Of a stretch of DNA of 64,000 nucleotides, positions 26,556 to 35,568 are shown piece after piece. The stretch is from an uncultured eubacterium 1-6 (GTDB lineage: Bacteria; Bacillota; Clostridia; Lachnospirales; Lachnospiraceae): assembly GCA_903789595.1 (NCBI GenBank), contig CAIFEZ010000016.1, positions 1-64,000 of the forward strand. Reading direction: 5' to 3'. The notes under the pieces were generated by a model. The model saw nothing but the letters and a program-made list of their open reading frames with translations. It was not told the DNA's origin and ran no database searches. The position numbers were made by a program, and so were the translations under genes. Each line of letters begins with the position of its first letter. Position 1 is the first letter of the stretch.

Positions 26556-27621
26556 TTCATTATCCCCTTTGTTTTGTCAGAAAGCGACAAAAATACTTTA
26601 AAAGGATAATAACCTATTCTGAGCCGTTTGTCTCTCAGATAACGAAAAAGTTACTGATTAACTTTTGATTACATTTCAGTATTTCATTCGTTGTCTCGCC
26701 TTTCTTTTCTCCTACATAACGAAAATAGTACATTTCAAATTAACATAAGTAATTTTTTCGTCATCTAAAATTCCCCTTTAAAAAGTACTTTTTTCGTCTT
26801 CTGCTTCCACAGGAAGGACTGTCGGTCCGGAAAACCGTCCTCCCATAACAATTTTTCGGCTTAAGCAAGTAGTTTTTTCGTCATCACTGAGCGGTTTCCC
26901 TCCTCTTCCGGTTCAGTACAAATGTTGTCATCTGAAAAAAAGAACCTTTTTCTTTCGATTCATACGTTTCGCTTCCGCCTCATTCTCAGTACTTTTCTCG
27001 TTGTCTGCCAGTAGTTCTTTCGTCTTCTGTTATTTATCTACCTAAAACTATTTTGGCAAGTACTTTTTTTGTTCTCTGGTTAAAGTATTTTTTTCGTCAT
27101 CTGGTAGTTTCTCTCTCATACATGACGACTCAGCTACTTATTCTGATAAACCGGTAGTTTTTTCGTCATCTGTATTACCGTCGGTTTCTGAAGTATTTTT
27201 TTCGTTATATGACTCTTTGACCTGATCCGATATTCTGCATCTGCCTTCCCAGAAACGTTGTCATCCGTACCCATTTTTTCGGCTTCTGCCTTAATAAAAA
27301 TGCTTCCTGTCGGTCCAATTGATGTTGAAGAGCAGTTGTTTTTTCGTCTTCTGCTCCCCGGAAAGCCTTTATTTACAAGCAATTTCACCCCCTTAAATAA
27401 AAGAAATAGAAATGTTGTTCATATATAAATATTAAAACCTCCTCAGATCTAGTATTCGACAGACAGCGAAAAATATACTTACAACAACTGGAAAACTGCT
27501 TTTGGCCGTATAAAATCTGGTAAGAATTGGCAAATACTTTCAGATAACGAAAAAGGTACTTGGTTTCCAAGTACCTTTTTCGTTATCTGTAGTTTGTTGT
27601 ATCCATATATGCTATTAATAC
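26556..27621. other. Iteron field, putative replication origin
   Basis: A gene-free, AT-rich kilobase with about 17 copies of an approximately 21-base repeat; on the plus strand most read AAGTAsTTTTTTCGTCwTCTG. Positions: 26578, 26636, 26714 and 27541 in one orientation; 26678, 26747, 26783, 26867, 26914, 26987, 27009, 27057, 27082, 27152, 27190, 27332 and 27567 in the other. The core TTTTTTCGTC or GACGAAAAAA is nearly constant while the spacers differ. Adjacent to a Rep_3 initiator this is the layout of an iteron-controlled plasmid origin. A very AT-rich stretch (27390-27540) could be the melting region. Short open frames here are not convincing genes. Confidence 0.8.
27541..27589. repeat. 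Perfect inverted pair of iterons
   Basis: Two 23-base iterons, 27541-27563 and 27567-27589, are exact inverted copies separated by TTT; each contains AACGAAAAAGGTACTTGG or its complement. It is the most perfect structure in the field and lies farthest from rep, 33 bases from the ABC permease stop. Inverted iterons commonly bind Rep dimers. It could also form a cruciform or end transcription from the sugar operon, though no T tract follows. Confidence 0.8.
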
Positions 27622-28467
27622 TCACCCTTTTATCGCACCATTTGTCACGTCGTTGATGATCTGCTTCTGAGCGATCAAGTAAAAGATGAGTATTGGAAGC
27701 AATGACAGAATATAGGACGCAAAAGCAAGGTTATAATTTGTACCGAACTGAGACTGAAATACCATTTGCGTAAGTGGCAGTGTATTATCGCGGCCATCGC
27801 CTCCGCTTAGCATGACAAGTGGAAGAAGAACATCATTCCATGCCGCAAGAGTTGTCAGAATCGCAACCGTGGCATGCATGGGCTTCAGCATAGGAAATAT
27901 AATGTAAGTAAATACCTGCCAGGTATTATAACCGTCTATATACGCTGCTTCTTCCAGACTTTGCAATATATTTTTCAGATATCCGACATATAGCAGGGTA
28001 TTTATGGACATATTGAACACGATGTACAGAAATATTACACCGATCTTGTTATCAAGGTGGAAGAATGCCATTTGCTTTACCAACGGAAGCATGAGCATGG
28101 AGAATGGAACAAACATGGCACTCACCAGATAATAATAAAAGAATTTATATATCTTTTTTCGAGTCATATTTCTTGCAATAGCAAAGGACACCATGGAACT
28201 GACCAGTACGCAAGCAATGGAACTTACCACGGTAATAATCAGAGAATTTGAGGCCGCATGCCAGAAATCTGTGATTTTTATTGCTTCCGCAAAATTGGAA
28301 AGGCTCCATTTATGAGGCAGGGAGAGCGCTCCGGCTATATCATTTGTCATCTCGGATGGCTGTTTGATCGCAATTACAATAGCCATATAGAGAGGAATCA
28401 GAATCAGAATGCCAACGATAATAAGCAGGACGGTAACCGTCCTGCGTTTTTTTTCTTTTGATGTCAT
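27622..28467 (-). CDS. Sugar ABC transporter permease (MalG type)
   Basis: A 281-residue inner-membrane permease with six predicted helices. The EAA loop is present: EEAAYIDGYNTWQVFTYIIF followed by PMLKP. The N-terminal KKRRTVTVLLIIVGILILIP and the GTNYNLAFASYILSLLPILI tail are typical of the CUT1 MalG group. The ATG at 28467, behind AGAGAGGTGCAGCTATA, overlaps the stop of the upstream permease gene by one base (TAATG). It is the last gene of the sugar operon. Confidence 0.92.
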   Translation of the reverse strand: MTSKEKKRRTVTVLLIIVGILILIPLYMAIVIAIKQPSEMTNDIAGALSLPHKWSLSNFAEAIKITDFWHAASNSLIITVVSSIACVLVSSMVSFAIARNMTRKKIYKFFYYYLVSAMFVPFSMLMLPLVKQMAFFHLDNKIGVIFLYIVFNMSINTLLYVGYLKNILQSLEEAAYIDGYNTWQVFTYIIFPMLKPMHATVAILTTLAAWNDVLLPLVMLSGGDGRDNTLPLTQMVFQSQFGTNYNLAFASYILSLLPILIFYLIAQKQIINDVTNGAIKG

Positions 28468-29330
28468 TATAGCTGCACCTCTCTTTTTGTAAGAACTTTT
28501 AATTGAAATGCTGAAATTGCTACAATTATAATGAAGTAAATAACCGAGTTCGCACACTGAAGACCAAACTGATTGCCGGTGAGTCCGTCTTTATAGATCA
28601 GCATGGAAATGGAGGTCGTACTCTCTGCAGGTCCTCCACTTGTCAGAGACATAATCTGATCAAATACCATCAGGAAGTTTCTCATGCAGAGTACCATATT
28701 GATGGTAAAGAACGGCGCGATCAGTGGGAACGTAATCTTCCAGAAGCACTTCCATCCATCCGCCCCATCAATTGCACTTGCTTCGTAAACATCCTGGGGT
28801 ATCGTCTGGAGTCCGGAAATATAAATGATAGTATTAAAGGCAACGGACTGCCATGCGACGCAGATTACAATACCAATCCAGGCTGTTTTGGTATTTCCAA
28901 GGATACTTGAGGAAAGTGCGGAGATTCCAATCTTCTGTGCCATAGCAGGGACAACAAAGGTGAACAGGAAGTTGAAGATATAGCCGACAATCAGTCCGCC
29001 AAGGATATTAGGTATAAAATAGAGACCTCTCAATGTACTCTTAAAATGAATTTTTGAATTCAGACCCAACGCGAGAATCATACTAATTACATTTACGATG
29101 ATCGTGGTAACCACAGCAAATTTGAGAGTGAAGATGTAGGAATTTAAAACCTTAATATTCTGGAAGAGCTTTACATAATTTCTCAGGCCAATGAAATTAT
29201 ATACACCAAAGCCTTTTGAGTTCGTCAGACTGTAGTAAAATCCGGAGAACAAAGGAATGGTATGGAAACAAAAGAAGATGATAATAACCGGCAGTGTCAT
29301 GGCCAGAAACGTTTTATTTCTGTTTTTCAT
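28467..29330 (-). CDS. Sugar ABC transporter permease (MalF type)
   Basis: 287 residues, six predicted helices, with the EAA motif in YEASAIDGADGWKCFWKITF followed by PLIAP. It begins KNRNKTFLAMTLPVIIIFF as is usual for CUT1 MalF-like subunits. It should pair with the following permease to form the channel for an oligosaccharide. It lies 15 bases after the binding-protein gene. No ATPase gene is present, so a shared MsmK-type ATPase elsewhere is probably used. Confidence 0.92.
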   Translation of the reverse strand: MKNRNKTFLAMTLPVIIIFFCFHTIPLFSGFYYSLTNSKGFGVYNFIGLRNYVKLFQNIKVLNSYIFTLKFAVVTTIIVNVISMILALGLNSKIHFKSTLRGLYFIPNILGGLIVGYIFNFLFTFVVPAMAQKIGISALSSSILGNTKTAWIGIVICVAWQSVAFNTIIYISGLQTIPQDVYEASAIDGADGWKCFWKITFPLIAPFFTINMVLCMRNFLMVFDQIMSLTSGGPAESTTSISMLIYKDGLTGNQFGLQCANSVIYFIIIVAISAFQLKVLTKREVQL

Positions 29331-29345
29331 GGTTGAATCCTCCTT

Positions 29346-30581
29346 TTAGTTTTCGTGCGCGTCACGCCAGGTATCGTCCAGCTGTTTAAAAAGCTTGTCC
29401 TTATTGCCGTCAATCATGTAGGTCTGGAGGGCAATCGGAAGTTTCATTTCAGATGGATAGTAGGCCTGCGGGGAGGAAACGATTTTTCCGCTCTGGAAAT
29501 CATCCAGAACGCCGTTTAACTGCTCAGGAAATTTGTAGTCACAATTAATTGCGGGGATGCCGAACTGCTCTTTCATATAGGCGGATACATTTTCCTGCTC
29601 CGTGAGAAATTCCAGAAAACGTTTGGCCTCCTCTTGATGCTTGCTTTTCTTTGTGATAGAGAACATAAGGTCAATACTGGAGCAAAGCTTGTTGTCCTTG
29701 GCATCATCAAGTGCCGGAAACGGGAACATGTCAAGATCCATATGGGGATTTGTCTGCATGATCATGGGAATAGCCCAGTTCCCCTGCATGTACATCACAG
29801 ATTCCCCGTTTGCGAATCCGACCGTGGCATTGTTGTAATTATAGGAAAAAATGTCTCCCTGGCTATAGTCATTCAGTTTGAGAAGCCGTTTCAGTGGTTC
29901 CGTATATGCTTTCCGGAAGGTGATTTTTCCATCTGTGACATTCTGATAAAAATCTGCATCCGTAAAGTTTCCGGCAAGTGGATTCCAGGCACTGTTGATG
30001 ACCCAGTCTTCTTTGTAGCCAAGATAGAAAGGAGTTTGTCCTGCTGCTTTGATCTTTTCACAGGTATCCATCAGCTCCTGCCAGGTTGTGGGAACGGTAA
30101 GGTTCAGTTCTTTAAATTTGTTCTTATTGTACATGATGCCTGTTACGTTAGCTGCAAATGGCATGGCGTGAACTGTGCCGTGCATTTCCTCGATATTTGC
30201 AAGCATTTTTACGTAGGATGGCTTTACTTTCCGGGTCAGATCAGAATTTGTAAGATCCTCAAAAATATCGGCTTTGGCATAGTCCACATATGTCTGAGTC
30301 GCATCCAGTCCTACGATGTCCGGTATATTTCCCTTTACCATACGCGCTTTAAGTATGGTGTAGGGATCTCCCGGGGAATTGATATATACACGGATGTCCG
30401 GATTCTCGTCTTCGAATTTTTTTCCGAGCTGCTGGAAGGTTTCTACGGATTCCGGTTTGAACACAAATACTTCTATTGCTTTCTTCTTGTCACTTTTTCC
30501 GATAGGTCCGCAGCCGGTAAGAGATGCAGTACACAATACTACGGACAGAAGCAAGGTGGCAATTCTGCGCATTGCTTTCAT
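29346..30581 (-). CDS. Sugar ABC transporter solute-binding lipoprotein
   Basis: 411 residues with a lipoprotein signal peptide (MKAMRRIATLLLSVVL, lipobox LTGC, lipidated Cys24). The mature part is a family 1 extracellular binding protein: IEVFVFKPESVETFQQLGKK, MPFAANVTGIMYNKNKF, VPTTWQELMDTCEKIKAAGQ and VMYMQGNWAIP. Its start overlaps the end of the GH13 gene by four bases, so the two are translationally coupled. Substrate is unknown, but the GH13 partner suggests an alpha-glucoside. Confidence 0.93.
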   Translation of the reverse strand: MKAMRRIATLLLSVVLCTASLTGCGPIGKSDKKKAIEVFVFKPESVETFQQLGKKFEDENPDIRVYINSPGDPYTILKARMVKGNIPDIVGLDATQTYVDYAKADIFEDLTNSDLTRKVKPSYVKMLANIEEMHGTVHAMPFAANVTGIMYNKNKFKELNLTVPTTWQELMDTCEKIKAAGQTPFYLGYKEDWVINSAWNPLAGNFTDADFYQNVTDGKITFRKAYTEPLKRLLKLNDYSQGDIFSYNYNNATVGFANGESVMYMQGNWAIPMIMQTNPHMDLDMFPFPALDDAKDNKLCSSIDLMFSITKKSKHQEEAKRFLEFLTEQENVSAYMKEQFGIPAINCDYKFPEQLNGVLDDFQSGKIVSSPQAYYPSEMKLPIALQTYMIDGNKDKLFKQLDDTWRDAHEN

Positions 30582-32221
30582 GAGGATACCTCCTGTGCCT
30601 GAAAAATGATCGCTTCATAGGGCCTGAGACATAACATACCGTTATTGGTCACGAGATCTTTATAGTTGCTTATCAAAATGTTTTTTGTTGCAAATGTCTG
30701 CGTCGTCTCAAGCCTTGCCTCTTTGTCTGAAAAATTGCAGATGATCAGGATTTCCTCCGTCTCATAGGTTCTTCTATATGCAAAAACTTGAGGATGATCT
30801 CTGTAAAGAAGTTGGAAATCGCCATAAACCAGAATCTTTTTCTGCTTTCTCAGGCGGATCAGATTTTGATAGTGGTAAAAAATGGAATCCGGATCTGCGA
30901 GACATTTCTTCACATTCAAGTCTTTATAAGAGGGATTTACCTTGATCCAAGGCTCTCCCCGGGTAAAACCAGCCTGTGCCGTATCATCCCACTGCATCGG
31001 TGTACGGGCGTTATCTCTGCTGTTCCTTCTAAGATAGCTCATGATTTTTGTCTGATCCCAGCCATCGTGCCGTTTGATGTCATAAAAATTCAGAGATTCA
31101 ACATCTCGGTAATCACGGATATCCTGAAACGGCATATTCACCATACCGATTTCATCCCCCTGATAAATATATGGAATCCCCTTCAGGCCGAGAAAGAATG
31201 TCGCTAGCATCTTTGCTGATAGCGTTCTGTATTTCGGGGAATCGTTTCCAAATCTGGAAAGGCATCTGGGATAATCGTGATTTCCCAGAAAAAGACTGTT
31301 CCAGGACTGGCTGTCGAGCTGGGTCTGCCATTTTTCCAGGAGATACTTGAGATCTTTCAGAGAATATTCCTTTGGATCCCAGTTTCCGGAGCGCACACCG
31401 TCAATTCCCATAAGCTCAAATTGAAAGATCATATCCAGTTCATGACGGTTTGGATTGGAGTACAGGTTTGCGGATTCAATATTTGCCGCGCCTGTTTCTC
31501 CCACGGTTACTATGCGATCCGATCTTCCAAAACTTTTCCGGTTCATTTCATTGAGGTACTTGTGGATTTTGTTCGATTTGTCATCTAAATGATAATGCTC
31601 GTCCTTGCTGATGTGATCAATGGCATCAAAACGAAATCCCTCGATTCCCAGGTCCATCCAGAATCGGATGATCTGATACAGGTCATCCCTGAGTTTTTCA
31701 TTGTTCCAGTTCAGATCCGGCTGTTCCGGACTGAAGCTGTGATAATAATACTGCTCTGTTGCTGCATCCCATTCCCACACACTCCCGCCAAAAAAGGCCT
31801 TTTCATCGGTAGGCTCTTTTCCATTTACAGGGTCCGCCCAGATATAATAGTCACGATAGGGATTATCTCGTGATGATCTTGATTGCAAGAACCACGAGTG
31901 TTCGTTAGAGCTGTGGTTTAATACAAGGTCCATCATAATGGCAATATTATGACCTTTGCACTCCTGTATCAGGGAATACATATCCTCCATTGTTCCGAAC
32001 TCGTGCATGATGCCGTAATAGTCACTGATGTCATATCCATTATCACGGTTCGGAGATTTGTAAACCGGACACAGCCAGATGATACCAACGCCAAGCTCCT
32101 CAAGGTAATCCAGTTTCTGGCGGATACCGCCTAGATCACCGATGCCGTCTCCATTGCTGTCCATAAAACTTCTTGGATAGATCTGGTACACAACTTTGTT
32201 ATGCCACCATTTTTCTTTCAC
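30578..32221 (-). CDS. GH13 alpha-glucosidase (oligo-1,6-glucosidase-like)
   Basis: A cytoplasmic enzyme of about 547 residues, the first gene of the sugar operon. GH13 landmarks: WWHNKVVYQIYPRSFMDSNG, DLVLNHSSNEHSWF, the nucleophile Asp in GFRFDAIDHI, the acid Glu in VTVGETG, and the transition-state Asp in FLGNHDYPR. The length and N-terminus match the oligo-1,6-glucosidase, isomaltase and trehalose-6-phosphate hydrolase subgroup; no PTS gene accompanies it, so alpha-1,6- or alpha-1,4-glucosides are more likely. Start: a GTG at 32221, six bases after AGGAGGG; the upstream ATG at 32257 has no such site. Confidence 0.92.
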   Translation of the reverse strand: MKEKWWHNKVVYQIYPRSFMDSNGDGIGDLGGIRQKLDYLEELGVGIIWLCPVYKSPNRDNGYDISDYYGIMHEFGTMEDMYSLIQECKGHNIAIMMDLVLNHSSNEHSWFLQSRSSRDNPYRDYYIWADPVNGKEPTDEKAFFGGSVWEWDAATEQYYYHSFSPEQPDLNWNNEKLRDDLYQIIRFWMDLGIEGFRFDAIDHISKDEHYHLDDKSNKIHKYLNEMNRKSFGRSDRIVTVGETGAANIESANLYSNPNRHELDMIFQFELMGIDGVRSGNWDPKEYSLKDLKYLLEKWQTQLDSQSWNSLFLGNHDYPRCLSRFGNDSPKYRTLSAKMLATFFLGLKGIPYIYQGDEIGMVNMPFQDIRDYRDVESLNFYDIKRHDGWDQTKIMSYLRRNSRDNARTPMQWDDTAQAGFTRGEPWIKVNPSYKDLNVKKCLADPDSIFYHYQNLIRLRKQKKILVYGDFQLLYRDHPQVFAYRRTYETEEILIICNFSDKEARLETTQTFATKNILISNYKDLVTNNGMLCLRPYEAIIFQAQEVSS

Positions 32222-32248
32222 TCTGTTCCCTCCTGCGATAGTCTTTGC

Positions 32249-32284
32249 TATAGACATTTATTCCGGAATTGTCTATAAATTATA
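32249..32284 (-). promoter_or_regulatory. Operator-like inverted repeat and -10 box of the GH13 operon
   Basis: TATAGACA (32249-32256) and TGTCTATA (32270-32277) form a perfect inverted repeat whose centre holds ATTCCGGAAT. On the minus strand TATAAT (32284-32279) sits just upstream as a -10 box with no good -35, as at activator-dependent promoters. The divergent AraC-type regulator is the obvious candidate to bind here. Confidence 0.45.
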
Positions 32285-32355
32285 GAGACAGAGTCTATTT
32301 ATTTCTAATTGCATTTTGATGTTTTCTATAAGGATTTTGACATTTGAGGGGAAAT

Positions 32356-33234
32356 ATGGAACATCCAGAGAAATTGAAAGATTTTACGGTACACGGAACG
32401 CACCAGATCCCGATGCACATCTACCATCAGAAGTATCCGTATGGAGGATTAACAGTGCCATACCATTGGCACAGAGAGATAGAACTCATTTATGTGGAGA
32501 AAGGAAGCATGGAGATGACGGTCAATATGACGGACATGACGGTTCACGCTGGAGATATCATCTGCATTAACAGTGGTGAACTTCATCAAATACACAGTGA
32601 AGGACGACAAGCTTCCATTCACCATGCCTGCGTATTTTCACCGGATATATTAAGCTTTGAATACTGGGATGCAGCACAGAGTCAGTATATTCATCGGCTG
32701 CTCACAGGTCAGCTTCTTTTTACAAGAAGAATTCAGAGTGACCGGCCCTGCTGGAATTCGTTGGTGTGCCTTTTCAAGAAGATTCTGAAGGTTAACGACG
32801 AACCTGCCGAAGGCTGGTACCTGGAATTCAAGGGCTGTCTCTATCAGATGATGGGGATCATGGCCAGAGAGCATCTTCTTATTTTGAATACGGACAGCCG
32901 CATGGAGGAAAATCATAAAATCGAGCAAGGCAAAAAGGTACTCAGCTATATTCACACCCATTACATGGAAAAAATTTATCTGGCCGATCTGGCCCGGGTT
33001 CTGGGTATGAATGCTCAGTACTTTTGCCGATTTTTCAAGAATATCTTCCACAAAACTCCGATCGAATATGTAAATCACTACCGGATACTTCAGTCTATGA
33101 AAGAGCTGAATGACGGAGACAGAAGTATCCTGGATATCTGCCTGGACTGCGGCTTTGAATCACCCAGTTATTTTATCAGGCTGTTTAAAAGAGAAATCGG
33201 TATGACACCGGTTGAATACAGAAAAAGAGCATGA
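32356..33234 (+). CDS. AraC-family transcriptional regulator
   Basis: 292 residues: an N-terminal cupin-type sensing domain (VPYHWHREIELIYVEKGSME, GDIICINSGELHQIHSEG) and a C-terminal double helix-turn-helix (IYLADLARVLGMNAQYFCRF, then SILDICLDCGFESPSYFIRL and IGMTPVEYRKRA). It is divergent from the GH13-ABC operon with a 134-base gap and is the likely sugar-responsive activator. The start is the ATG at 32356, four bases after GAGGGG. Confidence 0.92.
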   Translation: MEHPEKLKDFTVHGTHQIPMHIYHQKYPYGGLTVPYHWHREIELIYVEKGSMEMTVNMTDMTVHAGDIICINSGELHQIHSEGRQASIHHACVFSPDILSFEYWDAAQSQYIHRLLTGQLLFTRRIQSDRPCWNSLVCLFKKILKVNDEPAEGWYLEFKGCLYQMMGIMAREHLLILNTDSRMEENHKIEQGKKVLSYIHTHYMEKIYLADLARVLGMNAQYFCRFFKNIFHKTPIEYVNHYRILQSMKELNDGDRSILDICLDCGFESPSYFIRLFKREIGMTPVEYRKRA

Positions 33235-33264
33235 TATCGGTAGTGTGACGGAGGAAGGGAATCA

Positions 33265-34896
33265 TTATGTATCAGACCTGGAGTAGGAATTCTTCATTTG
33301 ATTGCTGAGTTCATAGAGAACCTTATCCAGGGTATCCGAGGCTGCTTCCTTCAGTGAATCCGCCATTTCCTGATTTGCCTGCTCGGCGAGTGCGTGAATC
33401 CGGTCATCTTTGCCGGAGGGGGTATCAGACGTCGAATCTGCGGCAATGGGATCTGACAGCGCATCCATCATCTTCGCATCGTATTTCCGGATGAGCTCAT
33501 GTCCCTTTGCGCCGACAGCAAGCTGATACCGTTCGATATGGAAGAGGCTCTTGCCGTAGGAGGCATCTGTCATCGCGGCAATCATGCGGCTTGTCCAGTA
33601 GAAATTGTCCGTGGAAGCATGCTTACCGGTATTGGAGAGATATTCGGGAGTCGTGGTGACGTTGGCGTACATTGGAACCCACGTGTTAAACGCGTTCGAC
33701 GCGAATGCGAGCCACTCGATGGTCCGGAATTCCTCCGGCTGGTACGGGCGAATCTGAATCAATGCCAGAAAATCGTTGCGGTTGATGCCGATGGAGCGGT
33801 ATGCTCCTCTTCTGCTGCTGTCTCCGTATGAAGCGTACGGATCATACGGGGTGCCCTGAAAATGAGAGGAAAGAAGATATTTTACATCCTCGGGGGTGAT
33901 CTTTCTCTCCGGAATCATGCTCCAGGGAATATCATCCGAATCCGGTCGGTAATCGGCGTGAGGACCGTCCCAGGCGGCAGAATGGGGATTCAGATAACGG
34001 GCCATGAACCATCCGCGCGGTGTGTTGTATACATGATCCGCGTCATCATGGCTTCCGAAAGCGTCCCTGGGATTGAAAACCCAATGCTTTGCCGTGGGCG
34101 GCTCGGAGCAGGAGCTGCTGTCTGATTTTGATTCGGAGTCTCCGGACGATCTGCTGAATCCGACCTCGAAATCCTGCGCATTGTCCTTCAGTGTCAGATC
34201 CAGATGATTCAGTGTAATGAATTCTCGGAGATCTGCGGAACACATGTAATTCTTCTGCTCGCCGAAGGCGTCGTCCATGTCGAACTCATCGATTCCCAGC
34301 TGATTCGGCATGATGACATACCGGTCATCCGGTACTCTTCTGGCGATCCAGTGGTGACCGCCGATACTTTCAAGCCACCAGATTTCGTCCTTGTCCTGAA
34401 AGGCCATTCCGTTTGATTCGTAGGTGCCGTATTTCTCGAGAAGGCTTCCCATGCGGGTCACTCCCTCGCGGGCGCTTTTGATATAGGGAAGTGTAAGAAC
34501 CACGAGATCTTCTTCGCCGATTCCGCCGGGGACCTCCGGCTTTCCGTCCGCGGCGGGAACGAATTCCACAAGGGGGTCGGCGCCCAGCACGCGTTCATTG
34601 GTAGTAATGGTCTCCGTGGCAGTCATGGCTACATTGACTTCATTCACGCCGCTGGCAGCCCATATTCCTTCGCCCTCCAGCGCGTTCGGCACCGCTGTGT
34701 AGCGCATCGGATTGTCCGGAAGATCGATCTCTGCGTGGGACAGAACCGAGCGGTATCTGCGAGGCTGCTCCTCGGGATGGACCACCGTGAATTTCTTCGG
34801 GGTGTACTTCCCGGAGGGGGAGTCGTCATTTCTTGCAATAAAAGTAGATCCGTCATAGGTGGCCTTTCGGCCGACCAGTATTGTAGTACAGGGCAT
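33265..34896 (-). CDS. C69 family dipeptidase (PepD-like)
   Basis: 543 residues. The N-terminus MPCTTILVGRKATYDGSTF carries the N-terminal-nucleophile Cys (residue 3, exposed after processing) of peptidase family C69. Further family features are RNDDSPSG, YTAVPNALEGEGIWAASGVN and GIGEEDLVVLTLPYIKSARE. No signal peptide is apparent. It would cleave dipeptides in the cytoplasm. A 35-residue lysine-rich gene lies just upstream on the same strand. Confidence 0.92.
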   Translation of the reverse strand: MPCTTILVGRKATYDGSTFIARNDDSPSGKYTPKKFTVVHPEEQPRRYRSVLSHAEIDLPDNPMRYTAVPNALEGEGIWAASGVNEVNVAMTATETITTNERVLGADPLVEFVPAADGKPEVPGGIGEEDLVVLTLPYIKSAREGVTRMGSLLEKYGTYESNGMAFQDKDEIWWLESIGGHHWIARRVPDDRYVIMPNQLGIDEFDMDDAFGEQKNYMCSADLREFITLNHLDLTLKDNAQDFEVGFSRSSGDSESKSDSSSCSEPPTAKHWVFNPRDAFGSHDDADHVYNTPRGWFMARYLNPHSAAWDGPHADYRPDSDDIPWSMIPERKITPEDVKYLLSSHFQGTPYDPYASYGDSSRRGAYRSIGINRNDFLALIQIRPYQPEEFRTIEWLAFASNAFNTWVPMYANVTTTPEYLSNTGKHASTDNFYWTSRMIAAMTDASYGKSLFHIERYQLAVGAKGHELIRKYDAKMMDALSDPIAADSTSDTPSGKDDRIHALAEQANQEMADSLKEAASDTLDKVLYELSNQMKNSYSRSDT

Positions 34897-34929
34897 TTGG
34901 TTATTCCTTTCTGTATGCTTCTGAAATCA

Positions 34930-35037
34930 TTACTTCTTCTTCTTTGCATTCTTGCGTGCCAGAGCCGCAAGCTGCTGCTGCATCTTCTTCTCTGCTGCCT
35001 TTTTGCTATCCTTGTTCTTTCCGCCAAGCTTGCTCAT
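34930..35037 (-). CDS. 35-residue lysine-rich small protein
   Basis: The frame encodes MSKLGGKNKDSKKAAEKKMQ, then QQLAALARKNAKKKK. AAGAAGGTTTTACA gives a ribosome binding site before the ATG at 35037. The peptide is highly basic, with an amphipathic helix likely in its middle. It lies 33 bases upstream of the dipeptidase gene and is probably cotranscribed. I recognise no characterised family; nucleic-acid or ribosome binding would suit the charge but is only a guess. Confidence 0.65.
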   Translation of the reverse strand: MSKLGGKNKDSKKAAEKKMQQQLAALARKNAKKKK

Positions 35038-35092
35038 TGTAAAACCTTCTTTCTTTCTATGATCTGATCTATATTGTATCACGATTTGATGG

Positions 35093-35137
35093 GGTGCGTC
35101 ACACGAGATGAACCGCGCTTTACAGGTTTTGTCCCGT
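35093..35137. repeat. Repeat family C, diverged fragment
   Basis: CGAGATGAACCGCGCTTTAC followed by AGGTTTTGTCCCGTCATCG resembles the better copy 100 bases on (CGAGATTAAACGCGCTTCGC, GGGTTTTATCTCGCTATCG) with scattered substitutions. Confidence 0.45.
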
Positions 35138-35184
35138 CATCGTGTCAACTGCCGCAGAGCAATGAGCGATTTGCATACCCGGTG

Positions 35185-35290
35185 TTTATGTAAACGAGAT
35201 TAAACGCGCTTCGCGGGTTTTATCTCGCTATCGCGACGCTCGCCTCACACGAATACTTGGCATTCGTCTGTGGCTCGCTGTTCGCGTAAA
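35185..35290. repeat. Repeat family C copy
   Basis: A palindrome-rich element with TAAACGCGCTTCGCGGGTTT, ATCTCGCTATCGCGACGCTC, ACGAATACTTGGCATTCGT and GCTCGCTGTTCGCG. The same blocks occur inverted at 44227-44322 directly upstream of aspA, and partially at 39252-39312. It borders the terminator of the DUF6465 gene. Confidence 0.7.
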
Positions 35291-35322
35291 AAAAGAGCCG
35301 CACCCCTTCCGGGATCCGGCTC
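35288..35322 (-). terminator. Intrinsic terminator of the DUF6465 gene
   Basis: On the minus strand GAGCCG and CGGCTC close a stem (with further CCC/GGGG pairing inside), followed by seven T residues. It lies 48 bases past the stop of the gene at 35371. Confidence 0.8.
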
Positions 35323-35370
35323 GCTTCTGGATCTTTGAGAAAAAATCCGGGACTCTGCTGCTGCGTCCGA

Positions 35371-35568
35371 TCAGAGCTCCACGAAGTTATCGGCGTCTCC
35401 GTCTGCCACGTAGTAAGCGCGGTTCTCCTCAGGCTTTACATAGATGGTGAGATCCTTCGCCTTCGGGGCGGCTGCCTTTACTCTGTCAATGATCTCCTTT
35501 TCAGTATACTGTCTGCCGCCGTACTGAAGAATTACGTCTGCCTTAACTGTGCTCTTTCTAACTGCCAT
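35371..35568 (-). CDS. DUF6465 family small protein
   Basis: A 65-residue protein with the pattern of DUF6465: KADVILQYGGRQYTEKEIID, then VKAAAPKAKDLTIYVKPEEN and RAYYVADGD. The family is widespread and uncharacterised in Lachnospiraceae and relatives. Two in-frame ATGs exist (35574, 35568); AAAGAGG spacing favours the second. It is monocistronic with its own terminator. Confidence 0.8.
   Translation of the reverse strand: MAVRKSTVKADVILQYGGRQYTEKEIIDRVKAAAPKAKDLTIYVKPEENRAYYVADGDADNFVEL

Noticed and set aside
27134..27388. Small minus-strand frame inside the iteron field
   Set aside because: It has no ribosome binding site and consists of iteron sequence; the translation is not protein-like.
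26578..27589. CRISPR or direct-repeat array
   Set aside because: Repeats occur in both orientations with irregular spacing and lie beside a Rep_3 initiator, so iterons explain them better.
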